This document shows positions 6,956-14,755 of a stretch of 39,868 nt of DNA, piece by piece. Source of the stretch: Gemella sp. Its GTDB lineage: Bacteria > Bacillota > Bacilli > Staphylococcales > Gemellaceae. The stretch spans positions 1 to 39,868 of the forward strand of contig JAUMWC010000016.1 of the NCBI GenBank assembly GCA_030529855.1. The letters are read 5' to 3'. The translations under genes and the position numbers were made by a program. How positions within the stretch are numbered: position 1 is the stretch's first letter; every line of letters begins with the position of its first letter. The notes under the pieces were generated by a model that searched no databases, was not told the DNA's origin, and saw only the letters and a program-made list of their open reading frames with translations.

Positions 6956-6970
6956 CCGGCTACTGGTATA
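6956..6970 (+). repeat. Right attachment repeat
   Basis: CCGGCTACTGGTATA, identical to the end of tRNA-Leu at 3346-3360, but here with no tRNA upstream. Confidence 0.9.
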
Positions 6971-6973
6971 TGA

Positions 6974-6999
6974 AAACCACAGATTTCTGTGGTTTTTTA
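6974..6999 (+). terminator. Displaced original terminator of tRNA-Leu
   Basis: AAAACCACAG and CTGTGGTTTT form a perfect stem followed by a T run. It sits three bases after the attachment repeat, where the tRNA's own terminator would lie before integration. Confidence 0.8.
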
Positions 7000-7064
7000 T
7001 TATATAGTAATTTAATAAAAATTAAAATTTACTATAAATAATAAAAATATTTTTTATTATGATA

Positions 7065-7093
7065 TTGCTAAATGCTTGATATTATAGTATAAT
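7065..7093 (+). promoter_or_regulatory. Promoter of spx
   Basis: TTGCTA (7065-7070), 17 bases, TATAAT (7088-7093). A second TATAAT-like box (7109-7114) may give another start. Confidence 0.65.
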
Positions 7094-7145
7094 TAGTACT
7101 AGTATAAGTATAATATATTTGTTTGTATAGGGAGTGTGATTGCTG

Positions 7146-7541
7146 GTGGTAGTTACATTATTTACATCCCCTAGTTGCACGTCTTGTAGAAAAGCAAAAG
7201 CATGGCTAGTGGAAAATAATATCGAATTCAAAGAAAGAAACATTTTCTCTGAACCACTTACGATTGAAGAAATACGAAATATTCTGTCTATAACAGAAGA
7301 AGGAACTGAAGATATAATTTCTTTCAGATCAAAAACGTTTCAAAAGTTAGATATAGATATTGATTCATTATCAATGAATGAATTATATAAAATAATTCAA
7401 GATAATCCTGGTATGCTTAGAAGACCGATCCTGGTTGATGAAAAGAGACTGCAGGTAGGTTACAATGTTGATGAGATTAGAAGATTCTTACCTAAGGAAG
7501 TTAGAGAGAATCAATTAAGACAAATTAAGAATGGTTATTAA
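7146..7541 (+). CDS. spx: Spx, RNA polymerase-binding redox regulator
   Basis: With the GTG start the protein is 131 residues, the length of B. subtilis Spx. It has the redox switch CTSC at residues 11-14 within [12 protein letters not shown]. Other near-identical landmarks are [42 protein letters not shown] and DEIRRFLP. Spx binds the RNA polymerase alpha C-terminal domain and switches on thiol-stress genes after disulfide formation. An in-frame TTG at 7140 lies only five bases after GGGAG, while GTG 7146 has 11, so the start is uncertain by two codons. It is a single-gene unit with its own terminator. Confidence 0.95.
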   Translation: MVVTLFTSPSCTSCRKAKAWLVENNIEFKERNIFSEPLTIEEIRNILSITEEGTEDIISFRSKTFQKLDIDIDSLSMNELYKIIQDNPGMLRRPILVDEKRLQVGYNVDEIRRFLPKEVRENQLRQIKNGY

Positions 7542-7577
7542 GTAGTGATACTTGCATACTGCTTTAATACTAATTTT

Positions 7578-7608
7578 AAAGGTTGATGTTTGTATCAGCC
7601 TTTTCTTT
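7578..7608 (+). terminator. Terminator of spx
   Basis: AAAGGTTGAT (7578-7587) pairs with ATCAGCCTTT (7594-7603), followed by TTTTCTTT. It lies upstream of the cvfB start chosen here and argues against the in-frame TTG at 7590. Confidence 0.8.
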
Positions 7609-7640
7609 ATGAGAAAATTAAGAAATTAAGTGAGGACTTT

Positions 7641-8519
7641 ATGGAAAAAGAAAACAAATTTTTAACTGGGGAAGCCCATTTTATAAAACTTATTGAGAAG
7701 AAATCATCTTCTCTATTATTCGAGACAGAAGATGGACAAGAAGTAGCTTGTAATGAGTCTGATGTTGAATCAATGGACGATTATGAAGTAGGAGAGGAAT
7801 ATTCTATGTTTATTTACCCATCTAGATCGGGTAAATTATTCGCATCTCCGCACTTGCCAGAAGTTATGGTAGGGACTTATGGATTTGCTAAAGTCGTTAA
7901 GGTGACTGATGAAGGTGCTGGTCTAGATATCGGTATCTCAAGAGAGATTTTATTAGTTGCTGAAGATTTACCAGCAGTTCGTTCTGTATGGCCATCTGAA
8001 GGAGATGAGTTATTCATTACTTTAAGACGTGATTATTCAGGTCAGTTATATGCTAGATTAGCAACTGAAACGATTGTAGAATCGATGTTTACAAAGGCTA
8101 CTAAGTCATTATTCAATACAGAAATAGTCGCTTATCCATACCGTTTAATGAGAGTAGGTTCATTCTTACTTTCTAAAGAAGGATATAAGATTTTCGTACA
8201 CGAATCTGAGCGTAAAAAAGAGCCTAGATTAGGTCAAGAAATATCTGTAAGAATCATCGGGGTTAAAGATGATGGAACTATGAATGGTTCATTCTTAGCT
8301 CGTGCCCACGAGAGAATCGATGATGATAGTCAAGCAATCTTAGACTATATTGAAAACAATAATGGTTACTGTGAGTACGATGATAAATCTAAACCAGAAG
8401 ATATTAAGGCTATCTTTGGTATGAGTAAGGGAAGTTTCAAGAAGGCTGTCGGTAGATTATTTAAGAGTAAGAAAATAACTATCGAAGAAGATGGACTATA
8501 TAAGAGAAAGGGTAGATAG
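7641..8519 (+). CDS. cvfB: CvfB-family S1-like RNA-binding protein
   Basis: A 292-residue protein of the CvfB/YitL family: several S1/OB-like barrels (for example VGTYGFAKVVKVTDEGAGLDIGI around residues 82-104 and GQEISVRIIGVKDDG near 212) and a C-terminal winged helix (KAIFGMSKGSFKKAVGRLFK). In S. aureus CvfB binds RNA and affects virulence gene expression. The start at ATG 7641 has GTGAGG upstream. The frame runs back to a TTG at 7590, but that start lies inside the spx terminator. It begins a likely operon with rnz and the Nudix gene, with a gap of only 28 bases to rnz. Confidence 0.85.
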   Translation: MEKENKFLTGEAHFIKLIEKKSSSLLFETEDGQEVACNESDVESMDDYEVGEEYSMFIYPSRSGKLFASPHLPEVMVGTYGFAKVVKVTDEGAGLDIGISREILLVAEDLPAVRSVWPSEGDELFITLRRDYSGQLYARLATETIVESMFTKATKSLFNTEIVAYPYRLMRVGSFLLSKEGYKIFVHESERKKEPRLGQEISVRIIGVKDDGTMNGSFLARAHERIDDDSQAILDYIENNNGYCEYDDKSKPEDIKAIFGMSKGSFKKAVGRLFKSKKITIEEDGLYKRKGR

Positions 8520-8547
8520 TATTTATATACTAGCTATTTAAGTTGAT

Positions 8548-9465
8548 ATGAGACTTACATTTTTAGGAACAGGTGCAGGACTGCCATCTAAGAATAGACA
8601 CACCCAGTCAATGGTTTTTAACTTTATGCAAGAACTTAAAGAATGTTGGATGTTTGATTGTGGTGAGGCTAGTCAACACCAAATTATGAGAACTACAATA
8701 AGACCAGGTAAGATACAAAAGATTTTTATTAGCCATATGCATGGAGATCATGTCTTGGGTCTTATAGGATTCTTATCTTCTAGAACATTCCTACTTAATG
8801 AAGATAAGTCTAATCTTCAGATTTTTGGACCTAAGGGTATTAAGGAATATGTCGAATTAAATCTTAAAATGATTAAGGCTTATCTTGCTTATGAAGTAGA
8901 CTATGTTGAGTTTGATTCTTCGGAGATTATTTACCAGGATGATAGAGTCAAGGTTGAGACTTTTGCCTTGAATCATACGATTGAATCCTATGCATTTAAG
9001 ATTTCTTTTGTTAATAAGAAGGGAAGTCTTTTGGTAGATAAACTTAAAGATCTTGGAATTATGCCAGGAGCAATGTATAGGGATATTAAGCAAAATGATA
9101 CTTTCGAACATGAAGGAGTAGTATATAAATCTAGTGACTTTATGACTGCTGATTCAAAGGGGAAAGTTATTACGATATTACCTGATACTGTTTACTTTGA
9201 TGAAATAAATGAGTTTTTAGCTGGGACTGATGTCTTAATTACAGAGTCAACTTATTTATCAGCTGATGATAAGGGGCTAGCTAATAAGCATAAGCATCTG
9301 TCTATTGAGGATATTTATAATTTTAGAGATTTTAATAAGTTTGATAAAATGTATTTAACGCATATAAGTTCTAGATACACTTATGACTTTGTGAAAAGTC
9401 TGCAGGAAGAACTTGATGAAAAAAATATGTATATAGTTAATGATTTACAGGAATTTGATATTTAA
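8548..9465 (+). CDS. rnz: Ribonuclease Z (tRNA 3'-processing endonuclease)
   Basis: A 305-residue MBL-fold nuclease. It starts MRLTFLGTGAGLPSKNRHTQ, with the zinc motif SHMHGDHVLGL (HxHxDH complete) near residue 62, DCGEASQHQI before it, and later LNHTIESYAF, PDTVYF and LTHISSRYT carrying further ligands. RNase Z trims the 3' trailer of tRNA precursors that lack an encoded CCA. That matches this window, where both tRNAs lack CCA. It lies between cvfB and the Nudix gene with short gaps. Length is normal. Confidence 0.95.
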   Translation: MRLTFLGTGAGLPSKNRHTQSMVFNFMQELKECWMFDCGEASQHQIMRTTIRPGKIQKIFISHMHGDHVLGLIGFLSSRTFLLNEDKSNLQIFGPKGIKEYVELNLKMIKAYLAYEVDYVEFDSSEIIYQDDRVKVETFALNHTIESYAFKISFVNKKGSLLVDKLKDLGIMPGAMYRDIKQNDTFEHEGVVYKSSDFMTADSKGKVITILPDTVYFDEINEFLAGTDVLITESTYLSADDKGLANKHKHLSIEDIYNFRDFNKFDKMYLTHISSRYTYDFVKSLQEELDEKNMYIVNDLQEFDI

Positions 9466-9475
9466 GGAGAGACTT

Positions 9476-10030
9476 ATGACGAATTTTGAAGAAAAAACTA
9501 TAAATAAAAAAGTAATTTTTGATGGTAAGGTATTGAAGTTAGAAGTTCACGACGTGGAACTTACAGATGGTTCTACATCTATGAGAGAACTTGTTTACCA
9601 CAAGGGAGCAGTTGCGATACTTGCGGTGACTGATAAGGATGAAGTTTTACTTGTAGAGCAGTACCGTAAGGCTGTTGAACAAATGACTCTAGAGATTCCT
9701 GCTGGGAAACTTGATCCAGGTGAAGAAAGAATGGAATGTGCTATTCGTGAGCTTGCTGAGGAGACGGGTTACCATGCTAAGAAGGAAAATGTTAAAAAGA
9801 TGTATGATACGCATCTTGCTATAGGGTATTCTTCTGAGCTTATTAGTGTCTTTGTTGTAGAAAACTTATCTGATGAAGATAGGGGAGAGCTTGCTTTAGA
9901 TGAAGATGAATTTATTAATGTTAAAAAGTATAAGTTAGAAGATGCTTTTAAATTATTAGATGATAATGTAATAACTGATAGTAAAACGCTGCTTGCTTTA
10001 GAGTGGCTGAGAAATAAGAGAAGAGTTTAG
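9476..10030 (+). CDS. nudF: Nudix ADP-ribose pyrophosphatase
   Basis: A 184-residue protein with a perfect Nudix box, GKLDPGE-x7-RELAEETGY, around residues 76-98. Upstream VAILAVTDKDEVLLVEQYRKAV is typical of NudF-type ADP-ribose hydrolases, which split ADP-ribose to AMP and ribose 5-phosphate. The start at 9476 follows AAGGAGA and lies 10 bases after rnz. A longer frame reaching back to 9440 would overlap rnz and lacks a ribosome site. It is the third gene of the cvfB-rnz-nudix group. Substrate assignment rests on family. Confidence 0.85.
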   Translation: MTNFEEKTINKKVIFDGKVLKLEVHDVELTDGSTSMRELVYHKGAVAILAVTDKDEVLLVEQYRKAVEQMTLEIPAGKLDPGEERMECAIRELAEETGYHAKKENVKKMYDTHLAIGYSSELISVFVVENLSDEDRGELALDEDEFINVKKYKLEDAFKLLDDNVITDSKTLLALEWLRNKRRV

Positions 10031-10033
10031 GTA

Positions 10034-10489
10034 ATGAAATTAGAAAAGAGTGAAAAATTTTTATTATTACTAGCTAATATTGTTTTTGCCTTATATATAG
10101 TTTTTGTTTCTGTTTGGATAGAAGCTTTTAGAGAATATGCTAGTAAGGATTATCTGAGAACTAAGATGGTTGATCAAATTAGAAATCAAACAAAACTTAC
10201 AATGGATTCGGCAAATATTTCTAGTAAAGATTTGGCTTATGTTTTAGAAATAATGGGTCAGCTATCTTATGTTTATTTAGCAGTGTTTATAATCCTTTTT
10301 ATAGTAGCTATATGGGCGCAGTTGAAGCTAAATAATCATTATATATTTGGTTCAATATTGTTAGTTTTTTCTATATTTTTAACGGTATTTTCTTTAGGAA
10401 TATTATTTATTACTTGTTTAATATATTTCTTTGTAGGAATGAAGATTATTATTCAGAGATCATCTAGGATAAAAGAAGACGGGATTTAG
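10034..10489 (+). CDS. Small multi-pass membrane protein of unknown function
   Basis: A 151-residue hydrophobic protein. Segment one covers residues 10-28 (LLLLANIVFALYIVFVSVW). A polar loop of about 45 residues follows, then three close segments (about 76-92, 100-122 and 122-138). It loosely resembles DUF4064-type proteins, but I cannot assign it. It starts three bases after the Nudix stop, so it is probably translationally coupled. Its stop codon lies in the loop of the terminator that ends the operon. Confidence 0.65.
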   Translation: MKLEKSEKFLLLLANIVFALYIVFVSVWIEAFREYASKDYLRTKMVDQIRNQTKLTMDSANISSKDLAYVLEIMGQLSYVYLAVFIILFIVAIWAQLKLNNHYIFGSILLVFSIFLTVFSLGILFITCLIYFFVGMKIIIQRSSRIKEDGI

Positions 10490-10505
10490 GTCCTGTCTTT
10501 TTTGT
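10476..10505 (+). terminator. Terminator of the cvfB-rnz-nudF operon
   Basis: AAGACGGGA pairs with TCCTGTCTT (one G-T) around TTTAGG, followed by T6. The coding stop of the membrane protein falls in the loop. Confidence 0.8.
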
Positions 10506-10535
10506 TTTGCCATATTTTTGTAATGGTTTTGACTA

Positions 10536-10564
10536 TTGACCAAAAATTTTTAAAATATTATAAT
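10536..10564 (+). promoter_or_regulatory. Promoter of the secreted repeat protein and alarmone synthetase
   Basis: TTGACC (10536-10541), 17 bases, TATAAT (10559-10564). It is close to consensus, followed by a GGGGGAAG ribosome site before ATG 10605. Confidence 0.85.
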
Positions 10565-10604
10565 AGTAGTAATTGTAAATTATTATAGAAGGGGGAAGTG
10601 GCTA

Positions 10605-12404
10605 ATGAAAAAATCATATTTACTAATGACCTTATGTTTACCATTTGCATTGTCTTTTACTAGTGATTTTAATATAGCGGGTGCTAATGAACAGAGTACC
10701 ACAATAACTTCATCCCAAAAAGAAGAAATAATAAGCAAACTTATTATTAAAGAAGAAAATAAAATTGTCTATACTGGAGAGATAGTTATCAATGAAGAAT
10801 CTGATGGAGATAGCTATGTTATAGATGTTGATGACTTAGAGAAATACAGTGTAGACCGTTACTATACTTATGATAATGTAAAAATAGAAGTTGATGGCAA
10901 GGTTGTCACTGTAGAAAATGAAGTAATAAAAATCCCAAAAAATTCTAAAGAAATAGTCCTTAATTTAGCTAAGAGAAATGAATTATGGAATAAGGTGAAA
11001 GTAACTTATCCAAAAGAACTTGCAAAAGGTAAGAGAGAAGTCGAAGTAAAAACTTATTCTACTTTTGAAGACTTTAGAGTAAATAATCAAGCCATGCTTA
11101 ATAGACTACCTAACCCTAAGGAAAATTATACTTTTTCTCATTATGCAGTTGGACAAGAAAATATAAATACATATAATAATGTGATAACGTCTGACTTACA
11201 TGTTAGGGGTATTTATAATACTAAAATAGTTTTTAAAACTTATAACAATAGTCTAGATACTTACTACTTTAAAACTGGAGATAAAATAGATGTAAACCTT
11301 GCTAGGTATGCGAGAGCTGATTACGATATAGTTTCTTATGATATTATAAATAATCTTACAAATAAGCAGGTTGCTAGTATAAGCCAGGAAGAATTAGGAA
11401 AAATGTTAGTAGAAGATAGTATTACTATTGTTCCTAAGTATGCACCTAAGAAGAATAAAGTTTTAGTAAGACAGGATAATTACAATAAGAGATTCGGTAA
11501 GGTTGATGAATCGCTTGAAAATTATGATGCAGAATGGGAAGCAACTAAGCCGATATCTGGATTATTAGATGAATTGAAAAAGAAAATAAAGCCAAATGAT
11601 GGGTATGAATTGCAGTTTAGGATAAATAGAAAACCTGTAGATCCTAAACAATTTGTTAAAGAAGAGACTTTATTAGAGATATACTTCAAGAAAAAGGAAG
11701 GCTCTTGGGTAAATGTTAAGTTTACTGGAGAAGGAATTGATAAGTTCTTATCTGATGGACAAGAAGTTCTGGCAGGAAATAGAATAGATTCTATAAACTT
11801 ACCAACTAGTCAAGGTTCTAGTAAAGAATTTGTGGGATGGACTGCCAACAAGGATTACAAATATCAAATTGATAACAAGGTACTAACCAAAGAGAAAGAC
11901 TCTATAATAAAAACTGTGGATTTACCACATGTTGTGACTACTAAGGATCAAGATTTAATTTTCACAGCAAAATACTTAGAGAATTATACTATAAGAATTA
12001 GTTCTAATGGATTAGGAACAGCATTACTAACTGATTCAGATAATAGTTTTACTATTAAAGAAGGAACTGTAGTTAAAGATAGTATTGGAAATAGAAGGTT
12101 ACTTATGGTTCCTAATTCTCACTTCCAATTTTCTCATCTAACAGCTGATCATGCTGTTATGATTAGAGATGAGCAAGGTGCAGTGAAATTAGTTAGGGCT
12201 GGAGAAAAAATTTCTCAGAAAGATTTCTATAATATTGTAGTGCATAGGGATCTTAATATTAAGGTCAATTTCACTTTCTATGATGGAAGAACTTCGTTTG
12301 ATAAATCACTTATTGGAAATGATGATGTATTGTCTTTAGAATTGAAGAAAAATTATAACAGTAGATTAGAAGATGCTCTAGGGCCTCTGAATTACTTACG
12401 TTAA
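10605..12404 (+). CDS. Secreted protein with degenerate InlB-B-like repeats
   Basis: A 599-residue protein with a signal peptide (KK, hydrophobic core, probable cleavage after AGA at residue 27). Several beta-rich units have the shape of Listeria-Bacteroides (InlB B) repeats, for example FSHYAVG ending DLHVRGIY near 178-208, EFVGWTANKDYKY ending IFTAKY near 405-455, and FQFSHLTADH near 505. There is no LPXTG-type anchor, no C-terminal membrane segment and no cell-wall binding repeat that I recognise, so it is either released or held non-covalently. It starts a two-gene unit with an alarmone synthetase 10 bases downstream. Function unknown. Confidence 0.7.
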   Translation: MKKSYLLMTLCLPFALSFTSDFNIAGANEQSTTITSSQKEEIISKLIIKEENKIVYTGEIVINEESDGDSYVIDVDDLEKYSVDRYYTYDNVKIEVDGKVVTVENEVIKIPKNSKEIVLNLAKRNELWNKVKVTYPKELAKGKREVEVKTYSTFEDFRVNNQAMLNRLPNPKENYTFSHYAVGQENINTYNNVITSDLHVRGIYNTKIVFKTYNNSLDTYYFKTGDKIDVNLARYARADYDIVSYDIINNLTNKQVASISQEELGKMLVEDSITIVPKYAPKKNKVLVRQDNYNKRFGKVDESLENYDAEWEATKPISGLLDELKKKIKPNDGYELQFRINRKPVDPKQFVKEETLLEIYFKKKEGSWVNVKFTGEGIDKFLSDGQEVLAGNRIDSINLPTSQGSSKEFVGWTANKDYKYQIDNKVLTKEKDSIIKTVDLPHVVTTKDQDLIFTAKYLENYTIRISSNGLGTALLTDSDNSFTIKEGTVVKDSIGNRRLLMVPNSHFQFSHLTADHAVMIRDEQGAVKLVRAGEKISQKDFYNIVVHRDLNIKVNFTFYDGRTSFDKSLIGNDDVLSLELKKNYNSRLEDALGPLNYLR

Positions 12405-12414
12405 GGAGTATAGA

Positions 12415-13149
12415 ATGGAAAATTATTTAGATAAGGTATTGAAGGATAAAGCTAATACTTATTTTATGTCTGTTGTTGATACAGTCTTAGAGTATAAAGA
12501 AATGATGCTTGCTTATGACTGTGCAATTAGAGAGATTCGTACTAAATTTGATATATTAAACTCGGAATTTAAGATTAGACATAAGAGAAATCCTATTGCG
12601 TCTGTCAGTACAAGATTAAAGTCTAATTCTTCTTTAATGGAAAAGATTAATAGAAGGGGACTGTCTGCTGATGTAGATACTATTGAAGAGTATATAGAAG
12701 ATATAGCAGGGGTAAGAATTATCTGTAATTATATAGATGATATTTACAAGATTGTAGATGCTTTTACTAGTCAGAGTGATGTGGAACTTCTTAAGAAAAA
12801 AGATTATATTGCTCATCCAAAAGAAAATGGATATAGAAGTCTTCACCTAATCGTAAGAATACCTGTATTCTTCGCAGAAGAAGTGAAAAAAGTAAAGGTT
12901 GAAGTTCAAATTAGAACTATTGCTATGGATTTCTGGGCTTCTTTAGAACACCAAATGAAGTATAAGAAATCTAATTTAACTTCTTCAGTAGAGTTGTCTG
13001 AACAACTTAAGGAGTGTGCTGAACAAATCGCTAAAACTGATAAGCAGATGCAGGCTATTAGACAATCTATTGAAAGTATCACTTTAGAAAAAACAGAAGA
13101 AGAAAAATTTGTAGAGAAACTAAAAAAATTAGATATTTCTATAAATTAA
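12415..13149 (+). CDS. relP: Small alarmone synthetase (RelP/YwaC-like)
   Basis: A 244-residue single-domain (p)ppGpp synthetase without hydrolase, TGS or ACT domains. Landmarks are HKRNPIASVSTRLKS, DIAGVRIICNYIDDIY, KENGYRSLHLIVRIPVF and EVQIRTIAMDFWASLEHQM, the last carrying the catalytic glutamate and nucleotide contacts. The sequence looks closer to YwaC/RelP than to YjbM/RelQ, which usually reads AMNFWATIEH; this is from memory. SASs transfer pyrophosphate from ATP to GTP or GDP and often respond to envelope stress. AAGGAG precedes the ATG. It shares a transcript with the secreted protein. Confidence 0.85.
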   Translation: MENYLDKVLKDKANTYFMSVVDTVLEYKEMMLAYDCAIREIRTKFDILNSEFKIRHKRNPIASVSTRLKSNSSLMEKINRRGLSADVDTIEEYIEDIAGVRIICNYIDDIYKIVDAFTSQSDVELLKKKDYIAHPKENGYRSLHLIVRIPVFFAEEVKKVKVEVQIRTIAMDFWASLEHQMKYKKSNLTSSVELSEQLKECAEQIAKTDKQMQAIRQSIESITLEKTEEEKFVEKLKKLDISIN

Positions 13150-13177
13150 AAAGACGAGAATTAATTCTCGTCTTTTT
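13148..13177. terminator. Bidirectional terminator between relP and pssA
   Basis: A perfect 15-bp palindrome around AAGACGAGAATT/AATTCTCGTCTT with A and T runs on either side. It overlaps both converging stop codons. Confidence 0.9.
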
Positions 13178-13698
13178 TATACTTTTTTAATTTTTACTTT
13201 ACTAATCATAAGATATGCAAGAATTAACATTATTGCAGCTAGTATAAGTTCATTTATTGAGAAATAACTTATAGAAAGAAAGGCTAATAGACATCCTGCA
13301 GCAGTAATCGGTACTCCTGAAAAGCAGCCATCTTTCATTGTTGATATATTGAATCTTGCTAGTCTATAAGCACCACATGCTACATATACTGCTGCGATAA
13401 GAGCAATGATAATCAGAATTGAGAAATTAATATCTACATATTGAGCCTTAGCATAAACTAAAAATGCAGGTGCAGCTCCAAATGAGATTAAATCGCAAAG
13501 AGAATCTAATTGCTTACCAATTTCTGATTCAACTCCAAGTTTTCTGGCTATGATTCCATCATATCTATCAGCTGTAACAGATAATAATATAAATAAAATA
13601 GCGAAATCAAATAATTTATTTGATGTCATAAGTAGAGATAAAAACCCAAAAATTCCGTTACTCATAGTAAGTGAGTTAGGGATCCATTCTTTATTCAT
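13177..13698 (-). CDS. pssA: CDP-diacylglycerol-serine O-phosphatidyltransferase
   Basis: A 173-residue membrane enzyme with the full CDP-alcohol phosphatidyltransferase signature DG-x2-AR-x8-G-x3-D-x3-D (DGIIARKLGVESEIGKQLD, then SLCD) at residues 47-69. About five hydrophobic segments follow. N-terminal PNSLTMSNGIFGFLSLL is typical of PssA. It joins serine to CDP-diacylglycerol to give phosphatidylserine, the precursor of phosphatidylethanolamine. No decarboxylase gene is seen nearby. The substrate (serine rather than glycerol phosphate) is taken from family resemblance. Confidence 0.85.
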   Translation of the reverse strand: MNKEWIPNSLTMSNGIFGFLSLLMTSNKLFDFAILFILLSVTADRYDGIIARKLGVESEIGKQLDSLCDLISFGAAPAFLVYAKAQYVDINFSILIIIALIAAVYVACGAYRLARFNISTMKDGCFSGVPITAAGCLLAFLSISYFSINELILAAIMLILAYLMISKVKIKKV

Positions 13699-13732
13699 TG
13701 TTTAATAACTCCTTAATAAGTTAGATAAATCT

Positions 13733-13761
13733 ATTATAGTATAAAATTAGGTGGATGTCTA
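13733..13761 (-). promoter_or_regulatory. Promoter of pssA
   Basis: On the minus strand TAGACA, 17 bases, TATAAT, then AAGGAG before the ATG at 13698. Confidence 0.75.
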
Positions 13762-13770
13762 AGGAATTTA

Positions 13771-13799
13771 TTGTTTTTAATAGAATATGTTGTTATAAT
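13771..13799 (+). promoter_or_regulatory. Promoter of the YitT gene
   Basis: TTGTTT (13771-13776), 17 bases, TATAAT (13794-13799). Confidence 0.7.
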
Positions 13800-13828
13800 A
13801 TTTATAATTGATAGAGTATGGAGGCTGT

Positions 13829-14710
13829 ATGTTAAAAAATTTAGACTATAAAAAGCTTGTTAAAGAATTGATTCTAATTTCTTTAGGATGTGCAATATAT
13901 GCATTTGCCTTTACTCATTTTATTATGCCAAGTAAGATGGCTGAAGGTGGAGGAACAGGGATTGCCTTACTTATTTACTATATGACTGGTTTAAAGGCGT
14001 CCATAGGAACATTATTAGTGAATATTCCTTTATTCATTTTAGGATATAAGTTACTTAATAAAAAGACAATGATATATACCTTATATGGAATATTTATGAT
14101 TACTTTTTGGATTGCTACTTTTGAGCAGTATCAAATTCCGATAGACTTAGGTGGAGATAGATTGTTAGCTGCCCTATTTGGAGGAATCATGGCTGGAGCT
14201 GGTCTTGCTGTTGTATTCTTAAATGGTGGGTCCACTGGTGGAGTAGATATTTTGGCAATTATTATTAATAAATACTATAAAATGCCAATAGGGATGGCTA
14301 TTTATGTACTTGATGCCATTATTATTTTTGGAACTCTATTAGTAGTTAAAGAGTTTCCGCCAATTTTATATACGTTGATATATATTTATGTTTTAGCTAA
14401 AGTTTTAGATTATCTATTAGAAGGTGGATTACCAGGTAAAGCAGTTATGATTATTTCTCCGAAAATAGAGGAGATTTCTAGTAAGATTTCTGATGAGATG
14501 GAAAGAGGAATGACTTTCTTAAAAGGGGAAGGTTCATATACTAGAAAGGATATGAATATAGGTTACTGTGTAGTATCTCTTAAAGAAATTAAAGAGATAA
14601 AAGAAATAATCTATTCTATAGATAAAGAAGCTTTTGTTACGATAAATAATGTCCACGATATTATGGGAGAAGGATTCTCATTTAAACCTAAAGGAAAATA
14701 TGGAAGATAA
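13829..14710 (+). CDS. YitT-family membrane protein (DUF161 + DUF2179)
   Basis: A 293-residue protein with five or six membrane segments in the first 200 residues. It carries the family motifs FIMPSKMAEGGGTGIALL and FLNGGSTGGVDILAIIINK. A soluble C-terminal DUF2179 domain contains RGMTFLKGEGSYTRKD and ends with DIMGEGF. ATG 13829 is chosen because ATGGAGG precedes it; an in-frame ATG at 13808 would add seven residues. Transport of small solutes or ions has been suggested for the family, but no substrate is established. It is monocistronic. Confidence 0.85.
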   Translation: MLKNLDYKKLVKELILISLGCAIYAFAFTHFIMPSKMAEGGGTGIALLIYYMTGLKASIGTLLVNIPLFILGYKLLNKKTMIYTLYGIFMITFWIATFEQYQIPIDLGGDRLLAALFGGIMAGAGLAVVFLNGGSTGGVDILAIIINKYYKMPIGMAIYVLDAIIIFGTLLVVKEFPPILYTLIYIYVLAKVLDYLLEGGLPGKAVMIISPKIEEISSKISDEMERGMTFLKGEGSYTRKDMNIGYCVVSLKEIKEIKEIIYSIDKEAFVTINNVHDIMGEGFSFKPKGKYGR

Positions 14711-14752
14711 AAAAACAACTTAGAGCTATGTAGCTTTAAGTTGTTTTTTCTT
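14708..14752. terminator. Bidirectional terminator after the YitT gene
   Basis: AACAACTTA-GAGCTA and TAGCTT-TAAGTTGTT pair with one G-T, between A6 and T6. It serves the converging alcohol dehydrogenase too. Confidence 0.85.
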
Positions 14753-14755
14753 ATA

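Larger units (their letters stand above)
3346..6970. mobile_element. Degenerate integrative element in tRNA-Leu
   Basis: A stretch of about 3.6 kb bounded by exact 15-bp direct repeats. The left repeat is the 3' end of tRNA-Leu. The right one is a free copy followed at once by a strong terminator that looks like the tRNA's original one. Inside are the C-terminal part of a tyrosine integrase next to the left end, paired TCCCAAA sites at both ends, and a four-gene cassette of clearly higher GC than the host genes. No excisionase, replication or transfer genes remain. Site-specific insertion is well supported. Current mobility looks lost because the integrase is truncated. Confidence 0.85.

Noticed and set aside
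7590..7640. CvfB starting at TTG 7590
   Set aside because: The codon lies within the loop of the spx terminator, and the ATG at 7641 has a proper ribosome site.
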